From NCBI RefSeq assembly GCF_000495835.1, contig NZ_AWGC01000006.1:62001-126000 (forward strand): DNA of 64,000 nucleotides. Reading direction: 5' to 3'. Every line of letters begins with the position of its first letter. Position 1 is the first letter of the stretch. This DNA is from Asticcacaulis sp. AC402 (GTDB lineage Bacteria; Pseudomonadota; Alphaproteobacteria; Caulobacterales; Caulobacteraceae). Under the pieces are notes generated by a model, which made no database searches, was not told the origin of the DNA, and saw only the letters and a list, made by a program, of their open reading frames with translations. The position numbers and the translations under genes are program-made. Below, piece after piece: positions 18,891 through 27,804 of the stretch.

Positions 18891-19693
18891 GCTACGCTTC
18901 TGGGTGTCTGCGCGATTATCTCGTTGATGTCCGCCGCCGTCAGACCCTCCGCACGATAATCCCGCAGAGATTTCGAGCCCTTGCGCTTGGCCAGGCGGCG
19001 CCCTTCACCGTCCAGCAGCAGGGCATGGTGCAGATACTGCGGTGTCGGCAGGTCCAACAGCGCCTGGAGCAGGACCTGGGTGTGCGTAGCGTCAAACAGG
19101 TCGCTGCCGCGGACGACATGGCTGATGTTCTGGCGGGCATCGTCGATGACGACCGCCAGGTGATAGGCGACCCCGATATCCTTGCGGCCCAGGATGACAT
19201 CGCCATTGACTTCGGGCCGGGCGGGTTGGGCGCCTGACACCAGATCTGTAAACGCCAGATCGTCATAGCGCGCGCCGAGATGCCGACGCGCCGCTTCCAG
19301 CGACAGCCGCCAGGCCGGCGCCGCGGGCGCAGCGCCGGCGGTATCCTCACCTTGAGGTGCACTGAGGGCGGCCTCGGCCTGGCCCTTGCGTGTCCGGCTG
19401 TCGGCATAGAGCACACCCAGATCGCGCAGCTGGTCCAATGCCGCCTGATAGTCGCTGAGGTGATCACTTTGGCGCAAGTTCGGCGTCTCCCATGTGACCC
19501 CGAGCCAATTCAGGTCCTCATAGATCGCCTGTTCGAACGCCGGCCGGCACCGGGTATGATCGATATCCTCGATGCGCAGAATGAACTCACCGTCCATGTC
19601 GCGTGCAAACCCGTACGCCGTCAGGGCACTAAAGGCATGGCCGAGATGGAGATAGCCGGTCGGTGAGGGAGCAAAACGCGTGCGGATGGTCAT
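18887..19693 (-). CDS. gluQ: Glutamyl-Q tRNA(Asp) synthetase
   Basis: A 268-residue class I synthetase paralogue lacking the anticodon-binding domain. It attaches glutamate to queuosine in tRNA(Asp). Motifs: RFAPSPTGYLHLGHA (HIGH region), ILRIEDIDHTRCRP and KRKGSKSLRDY (KMSKS-like). Length separates it from GltX. The zinc-site cysteines of some members are not seen. ATG 19693. Confidence 0.93.
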   Translation of the reverse strand: MTIRTRFAPSPTGYLHLGHAFSALTAYGFARDMDGEFILRIEDIDHTRCRPAFEQAIYEDLNWLGVTWETPNLRQSDHLSDYQAALDQLRDLGVLYADSRTRKGQAEAALSAPQGEDTAGAAPAAPAWRLSLEAARRHLGARYDDLAFTDLVSGAQPARPEVNGDVILGRKDIGVAYHLAVVIDDARQNISHVVRGSDLFDATHTQVLLQALLDLPTPQYLHHALLLDGEGRRLAKRKGSKSLRDYRAEGLTAADINEIIAQTPRSVA

Positions 19694-19884
19694 GGCGGGG
19701 ATCTATAGCAGGCGATGCCGTGGCGCCACAGACCGGGAAATAGGCCTGTCGCAAAAAATTGACGTTTCTTTTGCGCGGAATCGGAGGCAAACTATCCACA
19801 GGTATCAACTTCGGGCAGAAGGAGGTCCATCTTCAAACAGTGGTGTTTAAGATTGCCGCGCCCCGATCAACGAAGGAGGCGGCT

Positions 19885-20445
19885 ATGCAGGTCCTGAAGG
19901 CGCCGCCGCACGACTGGCGCGCCCTTGTACTCAATGCCGATTTCCGGCCTCTGTCCTATTATCCTCTGTCGACCAAGCCCTGGCAGGACGTCGTCAAGGC
20001 TGTGTTCGAAGACCGCGTCGATGTGGTCTCGAACTACGACATTGAAATCCGGTCACCGTCGATGAGGATGCTGTTGCCCAGCGTGGTGTCGCTCAAGACC
20101 TATATCGACCAGAACCGGCCGCCGGCCTTTACCCGTTACAATGTCTTTCTGCGCGACCGCTTCCGCTGCCAGTATTGTGGCTCGCCCAATGACCTGACCT
20201 TCGATCACGTCGTGCCGGTCAGTCAGGGCGGAAAATCGACCTGGACCAACATCCTGACCGCCTGTGCGCCCTGCAACTTGCGCAAAGGGGGAAAAACACC
20301 GCTTCAGGCGCGAATGATGCCGACAAAAAACCCACACCGTCCGACAATGTATCAGCTCCAGGAACTGGGGCGGCGTTTTCCCCCTAACTATCTTCACGAA
20401 AGTTGGATAGATTACCTGTATTGGGATACGCTGCTCCAGGCTTAG
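19885..20445 (+). CDS. HNH endonuclease
   Basis: A 186-residue protein with a zinc-stabilised HNH module at about residues 95-145: CQYCG, LTFDHVVPVSQGGKSTWTNI and CAPCNLRKG. The N-terminal part (WRALVLNADFRPLSYYPLS) is the conserved RecA-independent housekeeping HNH type common in alphaproteobacteria and cyanobacteria. A perfect AAGGAGG at 19873-19879 fixes ATG 19885, although the frame opens at 19759. Biological role unknown. Confidence 0.9.
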   Translation: MQVLKAPPHDWRALVLNADFRPLSYYPLSTKPWQDVVKAVFEDRVDVVSNYDIEIRSPSMRMLLPSVVSLKTYIDQNRPPAFTRYNVFLRDRFRCQYCGSPNDLTFDHVVPVSQGGKSTWTNILTACAPCNLRKGGKTPLQARMMPTKNPHRPTMYQLQELGRRFPPNYLHESWIDYLYWDTLLQA

Positions 20446-20494
20446 CGGGGCGACAGGCGTAGAGGGTTTCTTTTTACAGGTCTTGGCATAGAAT

Positions 20495-20812
20495 ATGTCG
20501 TCTCCAGTGCGGTTTGAAATGGACAGGCGCGCGTTTGGCGTCGTGAACTTCCCACGGCCACGCGGCAAGACGCGTACGCCCATGGAGCCTCTGACCAAGG
20601 CGTTGCAAACCACCTTGGGGGTGCGTGTCCAGGCCAAGCGCAACTGGCTGTTCGGACGCAAGCATCACAGCTTTGTCTTTATGGGCGAACGCGTAAAGAT
20701 ACAGATTCTGGACAATGGCGACGCCACCTTCGATCTGGGCCTGGCCGACGACGAAATCCGCGAGACCCTGCTGGAGCATCTGCGCACCAGCCTGGATTTC
20801 GAGGGGCGTTAG
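20495..20812 (+). CDS. Hypothetical protein (105 aa)
   Basis: A soluble, basic first half (FPRPRGKTRTPMEPLTKAL) then FGRKHHSFVFMGERVKIQILDNGDATFDLGLADDEIRETLLEHL. No signal or membrane segment. Codon pattern looks real. No family recognised. It lies between the HNH gene and the DUF6152 gene. Confidence 0.6.
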   Translation: MSSPVRFEMDRRAFGVVNFPRPRGKTRTPMEPLTKALQTTLGVRVQAKRNWLFGRKHHSFVFMGERVKIQILDNGDATFDLGLADDEIRETLLEHLRTSLDFEGR

Positions 20813-20984
20813 ACCGCCACGGCAACATCGAAGCTTCAACAAGGCCGGACGATCCGATGTTAACTGGCCTCCGATCGTGGCAAAGCAAAATGCAGAGAAA
20901 GCCCATGTCGACCAAGGTGAGTTGACAATCACTGACGGGCCGGCTGAAATTGCTGGCACCGGGGAGCCACTCAAGGAGGTTAAT

Positions 20985-21374
20985 ATGACACCTGTTGTTG
21001 CCAAACGCCGCGTTTTGAAATTGCTGACCGTTGCCGCCCTGGTTGCTGCCACACCCGTCCTGGCCCATCACGGCTGGGCGTGGACCGAAGAGAAACAAAC
21101 CACCCTGACCGGCACGATCCAGAGCATTTCCATGGTGCCGCCGCATCCCGTGCTGAAGGTCAAGGCGGCGGACGGCGTGTTGTGGCAGGTCGATCTGGGC
21201 AACCCGGTTCAGACCGAAAAATCGGGCTTCCGGGGTGATACGGCCAAGGTCGGGGACAGCATCACCGTGCTCGGTAACCGGGCGCTCGACAAGACCCGGC
21301 ACATGAAGGCCGTGCGCATAACCCTGGCCGGCAAAAACTACGACATGTATCCCGATCGGATCCACGCCCATTGA
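20985..21374 (+). CDS. DUF6152 family periplasmic protein
   Basis: A 129-residue protein: a signal peptide cut after VLA, then HHGWAWTEEKQTTLTGTIQSIS and HPVLKVKAADGVLWQVDLG, a small OB-like beta barrel. AAGGAGGT at 20973-20980 fixes ATG 20985. Its stop overlaps the start of the next gene, a small membrane protein. The mature N-terminus starts with two His after the cleavage site, suggestive of metal binding (inference). Confidence 0.8.
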   Translation: MTPVVAKRRVLKLLTVAALVAATPVLAHHGWAWTEEKQTTLTGTIQSISMVPPHPVLKVKAADGVLWQVDLGNPVQTEKSGFRGDTAKVGDSITVLGNRALDKTRHMKAVRITLAGKNYDMYPDRIHAH

Positions 21375-21835
21375 TCGAGATCATCGCCAACTGGCCCGGC
21401 GCGGTCTGGCTGCAGCACAATTGGGTAGCCTATCTCTTTGTCAACGCTACCCATATCCTGGGGATTGGTCTGATCCTGGGGGCGATTCTGCCGCTGGATC
21501 TGCGATTGCTGGGGCTGTTCAGAACCGTGCCGGTGACGGTGATCGGTCCGTTCCTCTCCCGCTGCGCCGGAGTCGGGGTTGGCCTGGCGGCGGTGACAGG
21601 GCTGTGGCTGTTCTCGGTCAAGCCGGACGAGTATTTGGGTAATCCGGCGTTTCTGATCAAGGCGGGATTGCTGGTTCTCGCGGTCGGAAATGTGGTGGCC
21701 CAGCATAGGATGCCGGGCTTCCAGCCGGCCGTGCAGGGCGGGGCTGTTTCGATCAGCGTGAAGGTGTTCGCCGCTGTTTCGGTAGTGCTTTGGTTGTCGG
21801 TATTGGTGGCAGGGCGGTGGATCGGGTTTTTGTAG
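21371..21835 (+). CDS. Inner-membrane protein (DUF6644-like)
   Basis: A 154-residue protein with four predicted membrane helices (about 18-40, 60-80, 92-110, 128-150). The first helix contains NATHILGIGLILGAILPLDLRLLG, as in copper-resistance/DUF2214-like membrane proteins. TTG start 21371 overlaps the DUF6152 stop (TTGA), so the two are co-translated and probably work together in the envelope. Confidence 0.72.
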   Translation: MIEIIANWPGAVWLQHNWVAYLFVNATHILGIGLILGAILPLDLRLLGLFRTVPVTVIGPFLSRCAGVGVGLAAVTGLWLFSVKPDEYLGNPAFLIKAGLLVLAVGNVVAQHRMPGFQPAVQGGAVSISVKVFAAVSVVLWLSVLVAGRWIGFL

Positions 21836-21850
21836 GTTCGAGCTTCTGGC

Positions 21851-21925
21851 TCCCCCTCCGTCTCGACGCGCTTCGCCTCAAGAAGGCTCGCTCGCTCGAC
21901 ACCTCCCCCGTAAACGAGGGAGGAT
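21851..21925 (+). repeat. R-family palindromic repeat, copy 2
   Basis: CCCCTCCGTCTCGACGCGCTTCGC... then CACCTCCCCCGTAAACGAGGGAGG. It sits between two convergent genes, where its end hairpin could terminate both. Confidence 0.75.
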
Positions 21926-21928
21926 AAT

Positions 21929-23227
21929 TCAGGTCGAAATCGTGAAATAGACAAGGCACCCAGCCGCCAGGGTCATCAGCAAAAGCGCCAGGCCGCCCAG
22001 TATGTTTGACCAGCGGCCGTTGGTGAATTCCCCCATCACGGTCTTGTTGTTGGCGATGTGCAGAAGGATGCCGATCAGGACCGGCGCTGTCACGCCGTAC
22101 AGTATCGCTGACCACAACAACGCCTGGATCGGCGAAATGCCGAGATAGTTGATCCCCAGACCGACCAGTAGTGACACGATGATGACGCCGTAAAAGGCCG
22201 GCGCTTCGTGGAACTTCTTGTCCAGTCCCTCCTGCCAGCCGAAGGTCTCGGCGACAATATAGGACAGGCAGCCTGACAGTACGGGAATGGCCAGAAACCC
22301 TGTTCCGATGACGCCGATGGCGAACAGGTAGTAGGCACCATCACCGGCGACCGGCCGTAAGGCTTCGGCGGCTTCGGCAACGGTGTCGATGTGGTGAATG
22401 CCGGCGGCATACAGGGTCGATCCGGCCGTCAAAATAATAAAGAACATGACGATGCTGGAAAACAGCATGCCGAGATCGACATCGAAGCCCATCTCCTTGA
22501 TCAGGCGCTTGTCGACCACGACCTGTTTCTTGTGTAACTGCGCTTCGGCTTCCATAGTGGCCTGCCAGAAGAAGAGGTAGGGCGATATGGTCGTCCCCAG
22601 GATGGCGACCAGTACACCGATGAAGGCCTTGTCGAAATGGAATGTCGGCACAAGCGCGTGGTGCAGGACCGCCATCCAGTCGGTGTGCGTCATGAAGGGC
22701 ACGACCAGATAGACCAGCAGCACGGCGCACAGCCATTTCAGCACCGAGGCCAGCCTTTGGTAGGGCAGGGCTATGATGGCTCCCAACAGGAGTGCGGTGA
22801 AGGCGACGCTGAAGACCTGGGCCGGGACCTGCGGGATCACCAGATTGGCCACGGCGCCCATGCCGGCAATATCGGCGCCGATGTTCAGCACGATGGCCGG
22901 AACACTGAACAGAAGCATCAGCCACAGGACGGGCTTTGGATAGGTCTTGCGCAGGATGCCGCACAGGCCCTGTGAGGTCACCAGGCCAATACGGGCGCAC
23001 ATTTCCTGGATCGCGGCCATCAGTGGAAAGGTGATCAGCGTGGTCCACAGGGTGGCCAGACCATATTGCGCGCCGGCCTGGGTGTAGGTCGCTATGCCGG
23101 ACGGATCGTCATCGCTGGCGCCCGTGACAAGGCCCGGGCCGATGGATTTCCAAAGACGCGACAGTTTTCCTGGCCCAGGTTTACCTGGCTCAGGTGGGCT
23201 GTCGGCGGGGGCTTGGGGCGTCTCCAT
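21929..23227 (-). CDS. NRAMP-related divalent metal transporter with altered binding motifs
   Basis: A 432-residue protein with about 11 membrane helices and a proline-rich cytoplasmic N-tail. TM1 has ASDDDPSG (Asp41-Pro42-Ser43-Gly44) where true Mn/Fe NRAMPs have DPGN. TM6 has TISPYLFFWQ where the metal-binding MPH is expected. Both changes put it in a divergent branch whose ion (possibly Mg2+, or something else) cannot be told. It is a single gene convergent with the DUF6152 pair. No riboswitch seen upstream. Confidence 0.88.
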   Translation of the reverse strand: METPQAPADSPPEPGKPGPGKLSRLWKSIGPGLVTGASDDDPSGIATYTQAGAQYGLATLWTTLITFPLMAAIQEMCARIGLVTSQGLCGILRKTYPKPVLWLMLLFSVPAIVLNIGADIAGMGAVANLVIPQVPAQVFSVAFTALLLGAIIALPYQRLASVLKWLCAVLLVYLVVPFMTHTDWMAVLHHALVPTFHFDKAFIGVLVAILGTTISPYLFFWQATMEAEAQLHKKQVVVDKRLIKEMGFDVDLGMLFSSIVMFFIILTAGSTLYAAGIHHIDTVAEAAEALRPVAGDGAYYLFAIGVIGTGFLAIPVLSGCLSYIVAETFGWQEGLDKKFHEAPAFYGVIIVSLLVGLGINYLGISPIQALLWSAILYGVTAPVLIGILLHIANNKTVMGEFTNGRWSNILGGLALLLMTLAAGCLVYFTIST

Positions 23228-23289
23228 GCGTCTTCCTGGATTTCTTGCCGGACTCGCATGACAAGAGCCGCATCAGGAAGCGATGGCAA

Positions 23290-23886
23290 TCAGATTTTCT
23301 CGCTGATTTTTATGGCGACCCGGCATCCGGCTTTTATCACGGCTGACAGCAGGGGATAGCCTGGCGCTTCGCGTGCACCCTGTGCAACGGCGTGGTCGTG
23401 GTGGCCCAGCTCATCATCGCGGAACTTTGACAACTGCGCCGCCAGTTCGGGATCGGACTGCGAAAGTTCGCGCACCTGATCGGCATAGTGTTCGCCGATG
23501 ACGCTTTCGACGGCTTCGGTGCAGGCATGGGCGGCCTTTTCGCCGAGCAGGGCGGTGCCGACCCCGAGGCCCAAGGCGGCCAGGCGCCAGACCGGGGTCA
23601 TGGCCGTCGGCCGGACCTGTTTGTCGCGCAAAAGCGCTTCGAAGGCTTCGAGGTGGACCTGTTCCTCGCCCTCCATACGCGTGAACTGTTCAGCCAGATC
23701 CCTATGCGGCGTCTGGCGGAAGACAGCGCTCTGGCCACGGTAGATGTGTACGGCGGCCAATTCTCCGGCGTGGTCGACGCGCAGGATCTCTTCCAGGCGG
23801 GCGCGCGATTCGCCCTGGCCGGGCCGGGGCGGGATGGGCCGGGGCGGGACGGGCCGGGTGGTCAGGTTTGAGGTCGGCTGGGTCAT
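23290..23886 (-). CDS. coq7: Demethoxyubiquinone hydroxylase
   Basis: A di-iron hydroxylase for the last ring hydroxylation of ubiquinone synthesis. Ligand motifs: VDHAGE (Glu42), EEQVHLEAFE (Glu75/His78), EAVESVIGEHY and DDELGHHDHA (Glu159/His162). It carries an unusual N-terminal PRPVPPRPIPPRP tract encoded by a GC-rich direct repeat (23821-23859). Length 198 residues is normal for the bacterial form. ATG 23886. Confidence 0.95.
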   Translation of the reverse strand: MTQPTSNLTTRPVPPRPIPPRPGQGESRARLEEILRVDHAGELAAVHIYRGQSAVFRQTPHRDLAEQFTRMEGEEQVHLEAFEALLRDKQVRPTAMTPVWRLAALGLGVGTALLGEKAAHACTEAVESVIGEHYADQVRELSQSDPELAAQLSKFRDDELGHHDHAVAQGAREAPGYPLLSAVIKAGCRVAIKISEKI

Positions 23887-23934
23887 GCGGCTACTGTATC
23901 ACGGATCGGTGACGGCGCGACGTGGCGTCTTGCC

Positions 23935-24504
23935 TCAGTGCTTCTTCTTGCGACGGAACCGCAGCGAAGCGATCAGGCTCAGTATGGCCAGGATAGCGCT
24001 GGCAATGGCGTTATAACCGGCCATGGAGATGCCGTAGAGTTCCCAGGCAATGACATCGCACATGGGGGCCCGGGTCGGGGCGCCACTCAGCAGGGCCGCC
24101 ATGCCATCGAAGCTGATTTCACCGCCCGAGATGCTGCAGGTCTCCGGTCCGCGCCACCAATGCTGCTCGACTCCGGCGTGGAATAGCGAAATCGCAAAAC
24201 CGGTGGTGAAGATGGCGAACAGGACAAAGGAAAACACCCGCGGTGGCCCCTTAGCGCCGGTAAACAACGCCCACACCGAGGCGACGAGGGACACGCCGGC
24301 AGCGATCCAGTAGATGTCGCGCTGCTTCAGGCACAGGTGACAGGGATGCAGGCCGCCGATCAGCTGAAAGCCCCAGGCTGTGGCCAGCATGGCGACCGAG
24401 ACGATGAAAGCGGTGATGCTCCACCAGCGTGAGAAAGCCAGCCGCAGCTTGGCGCCGACATCGCCAGACGCTTTTGGGGTAGACGGTTTGGGCGTGAGTG
24501 ACAC
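23935..24504 (-). CDS. dsbB: Disulfide bond formation protein B
   Basis: A 189-residue four-helix membrane protein. The first periplasmic loop has the redox pair CHLC (Cys55, Cys58) in GLHPCHLCLKQR and the second has ETC and APMC. It would reoxidise DsbA using ubiquinone; dsbA is not in the window. GTG start 24504 with GAGG at a 6-base distance, 8 bases after the DedA stop, so it is co-transcribed with the DedA gene. Confidence 0.9.
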   Translation of the reverse strand: MSLTPKPSTPKASGDVGAKLRLAFSRWWSITAFIVSVAMLATAWGFQLIGGLHPCHLCLKQRDIYWIAAGVSLVASVWALFTGAKGPPRVFSFVLFAIFTTGFAISLFHAGVEQHWWRGPETCSISGGEISFDGMAALLSGAPTRAPMCDVIAWELYGISMAGYNAIASAILAILSLIASLRFRRKKKH

Positions 24505-24512
24505 GGAGGACC

Positions 24513-25199
24513 TCAGTGCGGGATCAGTTTGATGGCGACGATTCCTAGCACGATCAACACGACCAAAACAGTGCCCACAAGATAGAAGCGCTTTTCGAGC
24601 TGTTCGGTGATTTGTGGGCCGAAGCGCTTGCACGCCCAGGCAACGGCAAAGAAGCGGGCGCCGCGGGTGACGGCGCAGGAGACGAAAAACGGCAGCAGGG
24701 CCATGTGGGCGATACCCGACGCAATGGTCACGAGCTTGAAGGGAATGGGGGTCAGCCCCTTGCCCAGGATGACCCATACGCCCCATTTTTCCATGAAGTC
24801 GTGAAAATCGGCCAGGCGTTCGCCGTAACCGAGAAAATTAAGGATCATCAGGCCAACGGGCGTGAAAAAATAACCTATGGCATAACCGAACAGGGCACCA
24901 AAGACCGAAGCAATTGTGCAGACCAGAGCGTAGCGATAGGCCCGGTCCGGACGGGCCAGGATCATCGGCGCCATCATCAGGTCGGGTGGAATCGGAAAGA
25001 AAGAGCTTTCGGCGAACGATATGGCGGCCAGGCCTTTTTCAGCATTGGGGCCGGCGGCGATCTTCATCATCCAGACATAGAGCTGGCGCGGCCACAGGGC
25101 GATTGCGCGCAGGGGCGCAGGCAGGCGCTGGACAAATTCGGGCGTCTCAGAAGAAGGCGGCTTTGACACGGGCAATACGGGTTCCGGTGGCGGGTGCAC
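24513..25199 (-). CDS. DedA/YqaA family membrane protein
   Basis: A 228-residue protein with the VTT-fold motifs FAESSFFPIPPDLMMAPMILA and GKGLTPIPFKLVTIASGIA, matching the YqaA branch of DedA proteins (lipid scrambling or transport, membrane homeostasis). N-terminal 40 residues are proline-rich and cytoplasmic. GTG 25199 is the only reasonable start in frame. dsbB follows. Confidence 0.88.
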   Translation of the reverse strand: MHPPPEPVLPVSKPPSSETPEFVQRLPAPLRAIALWPRQLYVWMMKIAAGPNAEKGLAAISFAESSFFPIPPDLMMAPMILARPDRAYRYALVCTIASVFGALFGYAIGYFFTPVGLMILNFLGYGERLADFHDFMEKWGVWVILGKGLTPIPFKLVTIASGIAHMALLPFFVSCAVTRGARFFAVAWACKRFGPQITEQLEKRFYLVGTVLVVLIVLGIVAIKLIPH

Positions 25200-25396
25200 T
25201 TCCCATAGCAGCAGATTTAGCCCTTGTCGCGCGACAGAACGGCGCGCGAGACAGTTTTTGGCGAAATCTTTTGGCCGGATGTTGGGCGCTTCGGCTAACC
25301 TTTAGCGAAATTAGACAAAGCCTTAACTATTACTGATTTGTCATTGGCGACCGGGTAGGGCATCAGCTAGCCTACCGAAAGAAGGACCGTGTTTCC

Positions 25397-25852
25397 ATGC
25401 CGCATGACTCGTTGACCCTGGACGAATACACGCCTTACCGCCTGGCGGTGGCCTCCAGCGCCGTCAGCACCCTGATTTCGACGGCTTACGACAGCCTTTA
25501 CGGACTGAAAATCCCCGAATGGCGGCTGATCATGATCCTTCGCGAAGACGGTCCCTCCACCCAACAGACGCTGGTCAAACGCGGCGGCATGGATAAGGTG
25601 ACGATTTCGCGCGCCGCCCAGGCCCTGGCCAAGCGGCGGCTGATCACCCGCGCGCCCCATGAACACGATGGCCGGTCGCATCACCTGATTCTGACCGCTG
25701 AAGGCGAGCGCCTGTTCGCTGATGTTGTTCCCGCGGCGGCGGAATACGAAAAAGTCATGCTGTCCGACTTCACCGCCGACGAGGTTGCGACCTTCAAGAA
25801 GCTGCTGCGCCGTGTCGAAGAAGCCGCGCTCAAGGCACAAAACAACGGCTGA
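25397..25852 (+). CDS. MarR family transcriptional regulator
   Basis: A 151-residue winged-helix protein: MILREDGPSTQQTLVKRGGMDKVTISRAAQALAKRRLITR is the recognition helix and wing, followed by the dimerising C-terminal helices. ATG 25397 after GAAAGAAGGA. The 197-bp upstream gap has an AT-rich stretch but no clear operator. No drug or aromatic-degradation gene is adjacent, so the target is unknown. Confidence 0.9.
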   Translation: MPHDSLTLDEYTPYRLAVASSAVSTLISTAYDSLYGLKIPEWRLIMILREDGPSTQQTLVKRGGMDKVTISRAAQALAKRRLITRAPHEHDGRSHHLILTAEGERLFADVVPAAAEYEKVMLSDFTADEVATFKKLLRRVEEAALKAQNNG

Positions 25853-26037
25853 AACGCGAACCTGCGGATTCCTGTCGCAAAATGGGTGATGCGGGATGGC
25901 GCGCTATCTGGCAATCTGTTAACCTTTGTGGTTAGCTGCCCATGGTGGCTGGATGTTCTTATTTGCCAGTTGTTCTTTTTGGCTAGCTTTTCAGGGGCGC
26001 GGATCCGCGTCGCCAGGTGCGTGAGAGAGGAGGGGGC

Positions 26038-26772
26038 TTGCAGGTCGATTATACCAATGACGGGCACGGTCTCGCGTCCGACTTCCCCAGCGACCCCGTC
26101 TTTCCGTGGGAGCTGTTGCTGGGCGTTGTCGGCCTGGCATTGTTTCTGCTTGTCCTGGGCGGGCTTTTCATTTTTTTCCAGCGCCTGGGCCAGCAGATGG
26201 CCGAGCGCGCTTCGGACGATGCCATCGTCAAAAAAGTAGAACTCGTCTCCAAGGCACTGTCCAATGCCGCGCGGGCACCGCGCGACCAGCAGGAGGGCAA
26301 GCTGCGCCTGGCGGTCGAGGAGGTCGACAAGCACTTTGGTGCCACGCTTGCGGCGGCGGCCGGTGTCACCAAGGCGGTCGGCGGCATGAACACTTCGCTG
26401 GAAGGTCTGGTCAAAAAGGACACGGCACCCGCCAATGGCCTGTTCCCCAATGGCAGCCATGTCCAGGGCAATACCATCATCAATATCGCCGTCAATAATG
26501 GTGAAATCGGTCATGGCGCGTCAGGTTCCGGGCCGATAGGGGCGAATCCAGCGCCGGTCCCGGACTCCGATATCGAAATTTCGCCGCGCGAACGCCGTGA
26601 AATCGTGTGGGAGGCCGTCCAACGCCTGTTCGACTATTGGAAATTCCGTGCCGCCGTGGTGGCGCAGATCCGCGCCGTGCGCGTGCAACTCGATACGTCG
26701 CCGGCCTGGACGCCGCCGCGGGAGAACGAGCGCATGCGGCCGGTGTTTGGCAAACGCGACGAAGCGTCATGA
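26038..26772 (+). CDS. Hypothetical single-pass membrane protein, first of a pair
   Basis: About 244 residues. A short N-tail, one membrane helix at about 22-46 (LLLGVVGLALFLLVLGGLF), then a cytoplasmic helical region and a C-terminal block REIVWEAVQRLFDYWKFRAA from about residue 187. The neighbouring gene ends with a related block, so the two proteins share an unnamed C-terminal domain. TTG 26038 has GAGGAGG at 26027-26033; GTG 26017 is the alternative. No family recognised. Confidence 0.72.
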   Translation: MQVDYTNDGHGLASDFPSDPVFPWELLLGVVGLALFLLVLGGLFIFFQRLGQQMAERASDDAIVKKVELVSKALSNAARAPRDQQEGKLRLAVEEVDKHFGATLAAAAGVTKAVGGMNTSLEGLVKKDTAPANGLFPNGSHVQGNTIINIAVNNGEIGHGASGSGPIGANPAPVPDSDIEISPRERREIVWEAVQRLFDYWKFRAAVVAQIRAVRVQLDTSPAWTPPRENERMRPVFGKRDEAS

Positions 26773-26779
26773 GGGTGAC

Positions 26780-27577
26780 ATGAACGATTTCGACGACAAT
26801 TTCGGCGGCCCGCCCGAGGGCGTTTATGGCGATCCTTATCTGGTCGACGCCGCGCTCGATCCCTACATCTTTATCGTCCTGGCCGTGGTGTGCGTCCTGG
26901 TCGTGGTGGTTTGCCTGACTGGTTTCTTTATCGGTCGTTCGGTTGCGCGCCGTCGCCTCGAGGCTCAGCGCAAGACGTCACGTGACGCCATCTTCCTGCA
27001 TGTCCGCTACGCCCTCGACGCAGCGATGAAATCCTCCGGTGCGGTCATCCTGGAACGGGGCCGTGAGGTCGCTGATATCCTGGAGGCGCGCCTGGGGCTG
27101 CTTCTGGTCTTGCATAACAAACTGGGCAAATCGGTGGCTGTGCTGCGCCAGGCCCTGGATCCGAAAAAGCCGGAGCCGGCCAAGCCCGCCGACGTGAAAG
27201 TGCCGCGCGGCAGTTACAACCATGCCTTCGAGGTCTGGGAGGCGGTGCAGGAATTGAGCCTGTTCTGGCAGAAAGACACGGTCGACACCTTGTTGCGCCA
27301 AGCGCAGGTTGAACTTTCGACCGTGCCGGTGGTGCCTGCCGTCGAGCGTGTAGCGATGTTCAAATGGGAGCGCAAGAAACCGGCAACGGCGGCCGCTGTG
27401 GTAGCCGACGCCAACAAGGCCGGTCCGGCCCCGGTTGCGCCCCAGCCGGCTGAGACGGCGCCGGTCAAGTCAGAGGAAACGGCTCCGTCGCCTGAGCCAG
27501 ATCCGACTCCGCCACCGGCACCGTCGCCCAAACGTGGCGGTTCGCTACCGGCCCACAAGCGCAATATGCTGGCGTGA
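26780..27577 (+). CDS. Hypothetical single-pass membrane protein, second of a pair
   Basis: 265 residues: an acidic N-tail, one membrane helix at about 28-54 (IFIVLAVVCVLVVVVCLTGFF), a helical segment, the shared block FEVWEAVQELSLFWQ near residue 151, then a long Pro/Ala/Glu-rich low-complexity tail ending in basic residues. GAGGGTG precedes ATG 26780, seven bases after the previous stop. Topology and pairing suggest a hetero-oligomer in the inner membrane (inference). Confidence 0.75.
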   Translation: MNDFDDNFGGPPEGVYGDPYLVDAALDPYIFIVLAVVCVLVVVVCLTGFFIGRSVARRRLEAQRKTSRDAIFLHVRYALDAAMKSSGAVILERGREVADILEARLGLLLVLHNKLGKSVAVLRQALDPKKPEPAKPADVKVPRGSYNHAFEVWEAVQELSLFWQKDTVDTLLRQAQVELSTVPVVPAVERVAMFKWERKKPATAAAVVADANKAGPAPVAPQPAETAPVKSEETAPSPEPDPTPPPAPSPKRGGSLPAHKRNMLA

Positions 27578-27719
27578 CCTTACCTCCCCAGGTGTTGTGG
27601 TGGCGCAATTTTCTTTCAGCGCCCTGCCACGCACATGGCCTCAAAGTCCACGCAAAAACCGCCAAAACGGACTTGCGAACCCTGGCAAAAGTCTTTATCT
27701 GTCCGGCCTCTCGCCCCAG

Positions 27720-27804
27720 GCCCCTGTGGTGGAATTGGTAGACGCGCCGGATTCAAAATCCGGTACCGCGAGGTGTGTCGGTTCGAGTCCGACCGGGGGC
27801 ACCA
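27720..27804 (+). tRNA. tRNA-Leu (anticodon CAA)
   Basis: Acceptor GCCCCTG pairs with CGGGGGC, followed by discriminator A and encoded CCA. Anticodon stem CCGGA/TCCGG with loop TTCAAAA gives CAA. A long variable arm (class II) and T-arm TCGGTTCGAGTCCGA. 85 nt. Confidence 0.96.
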
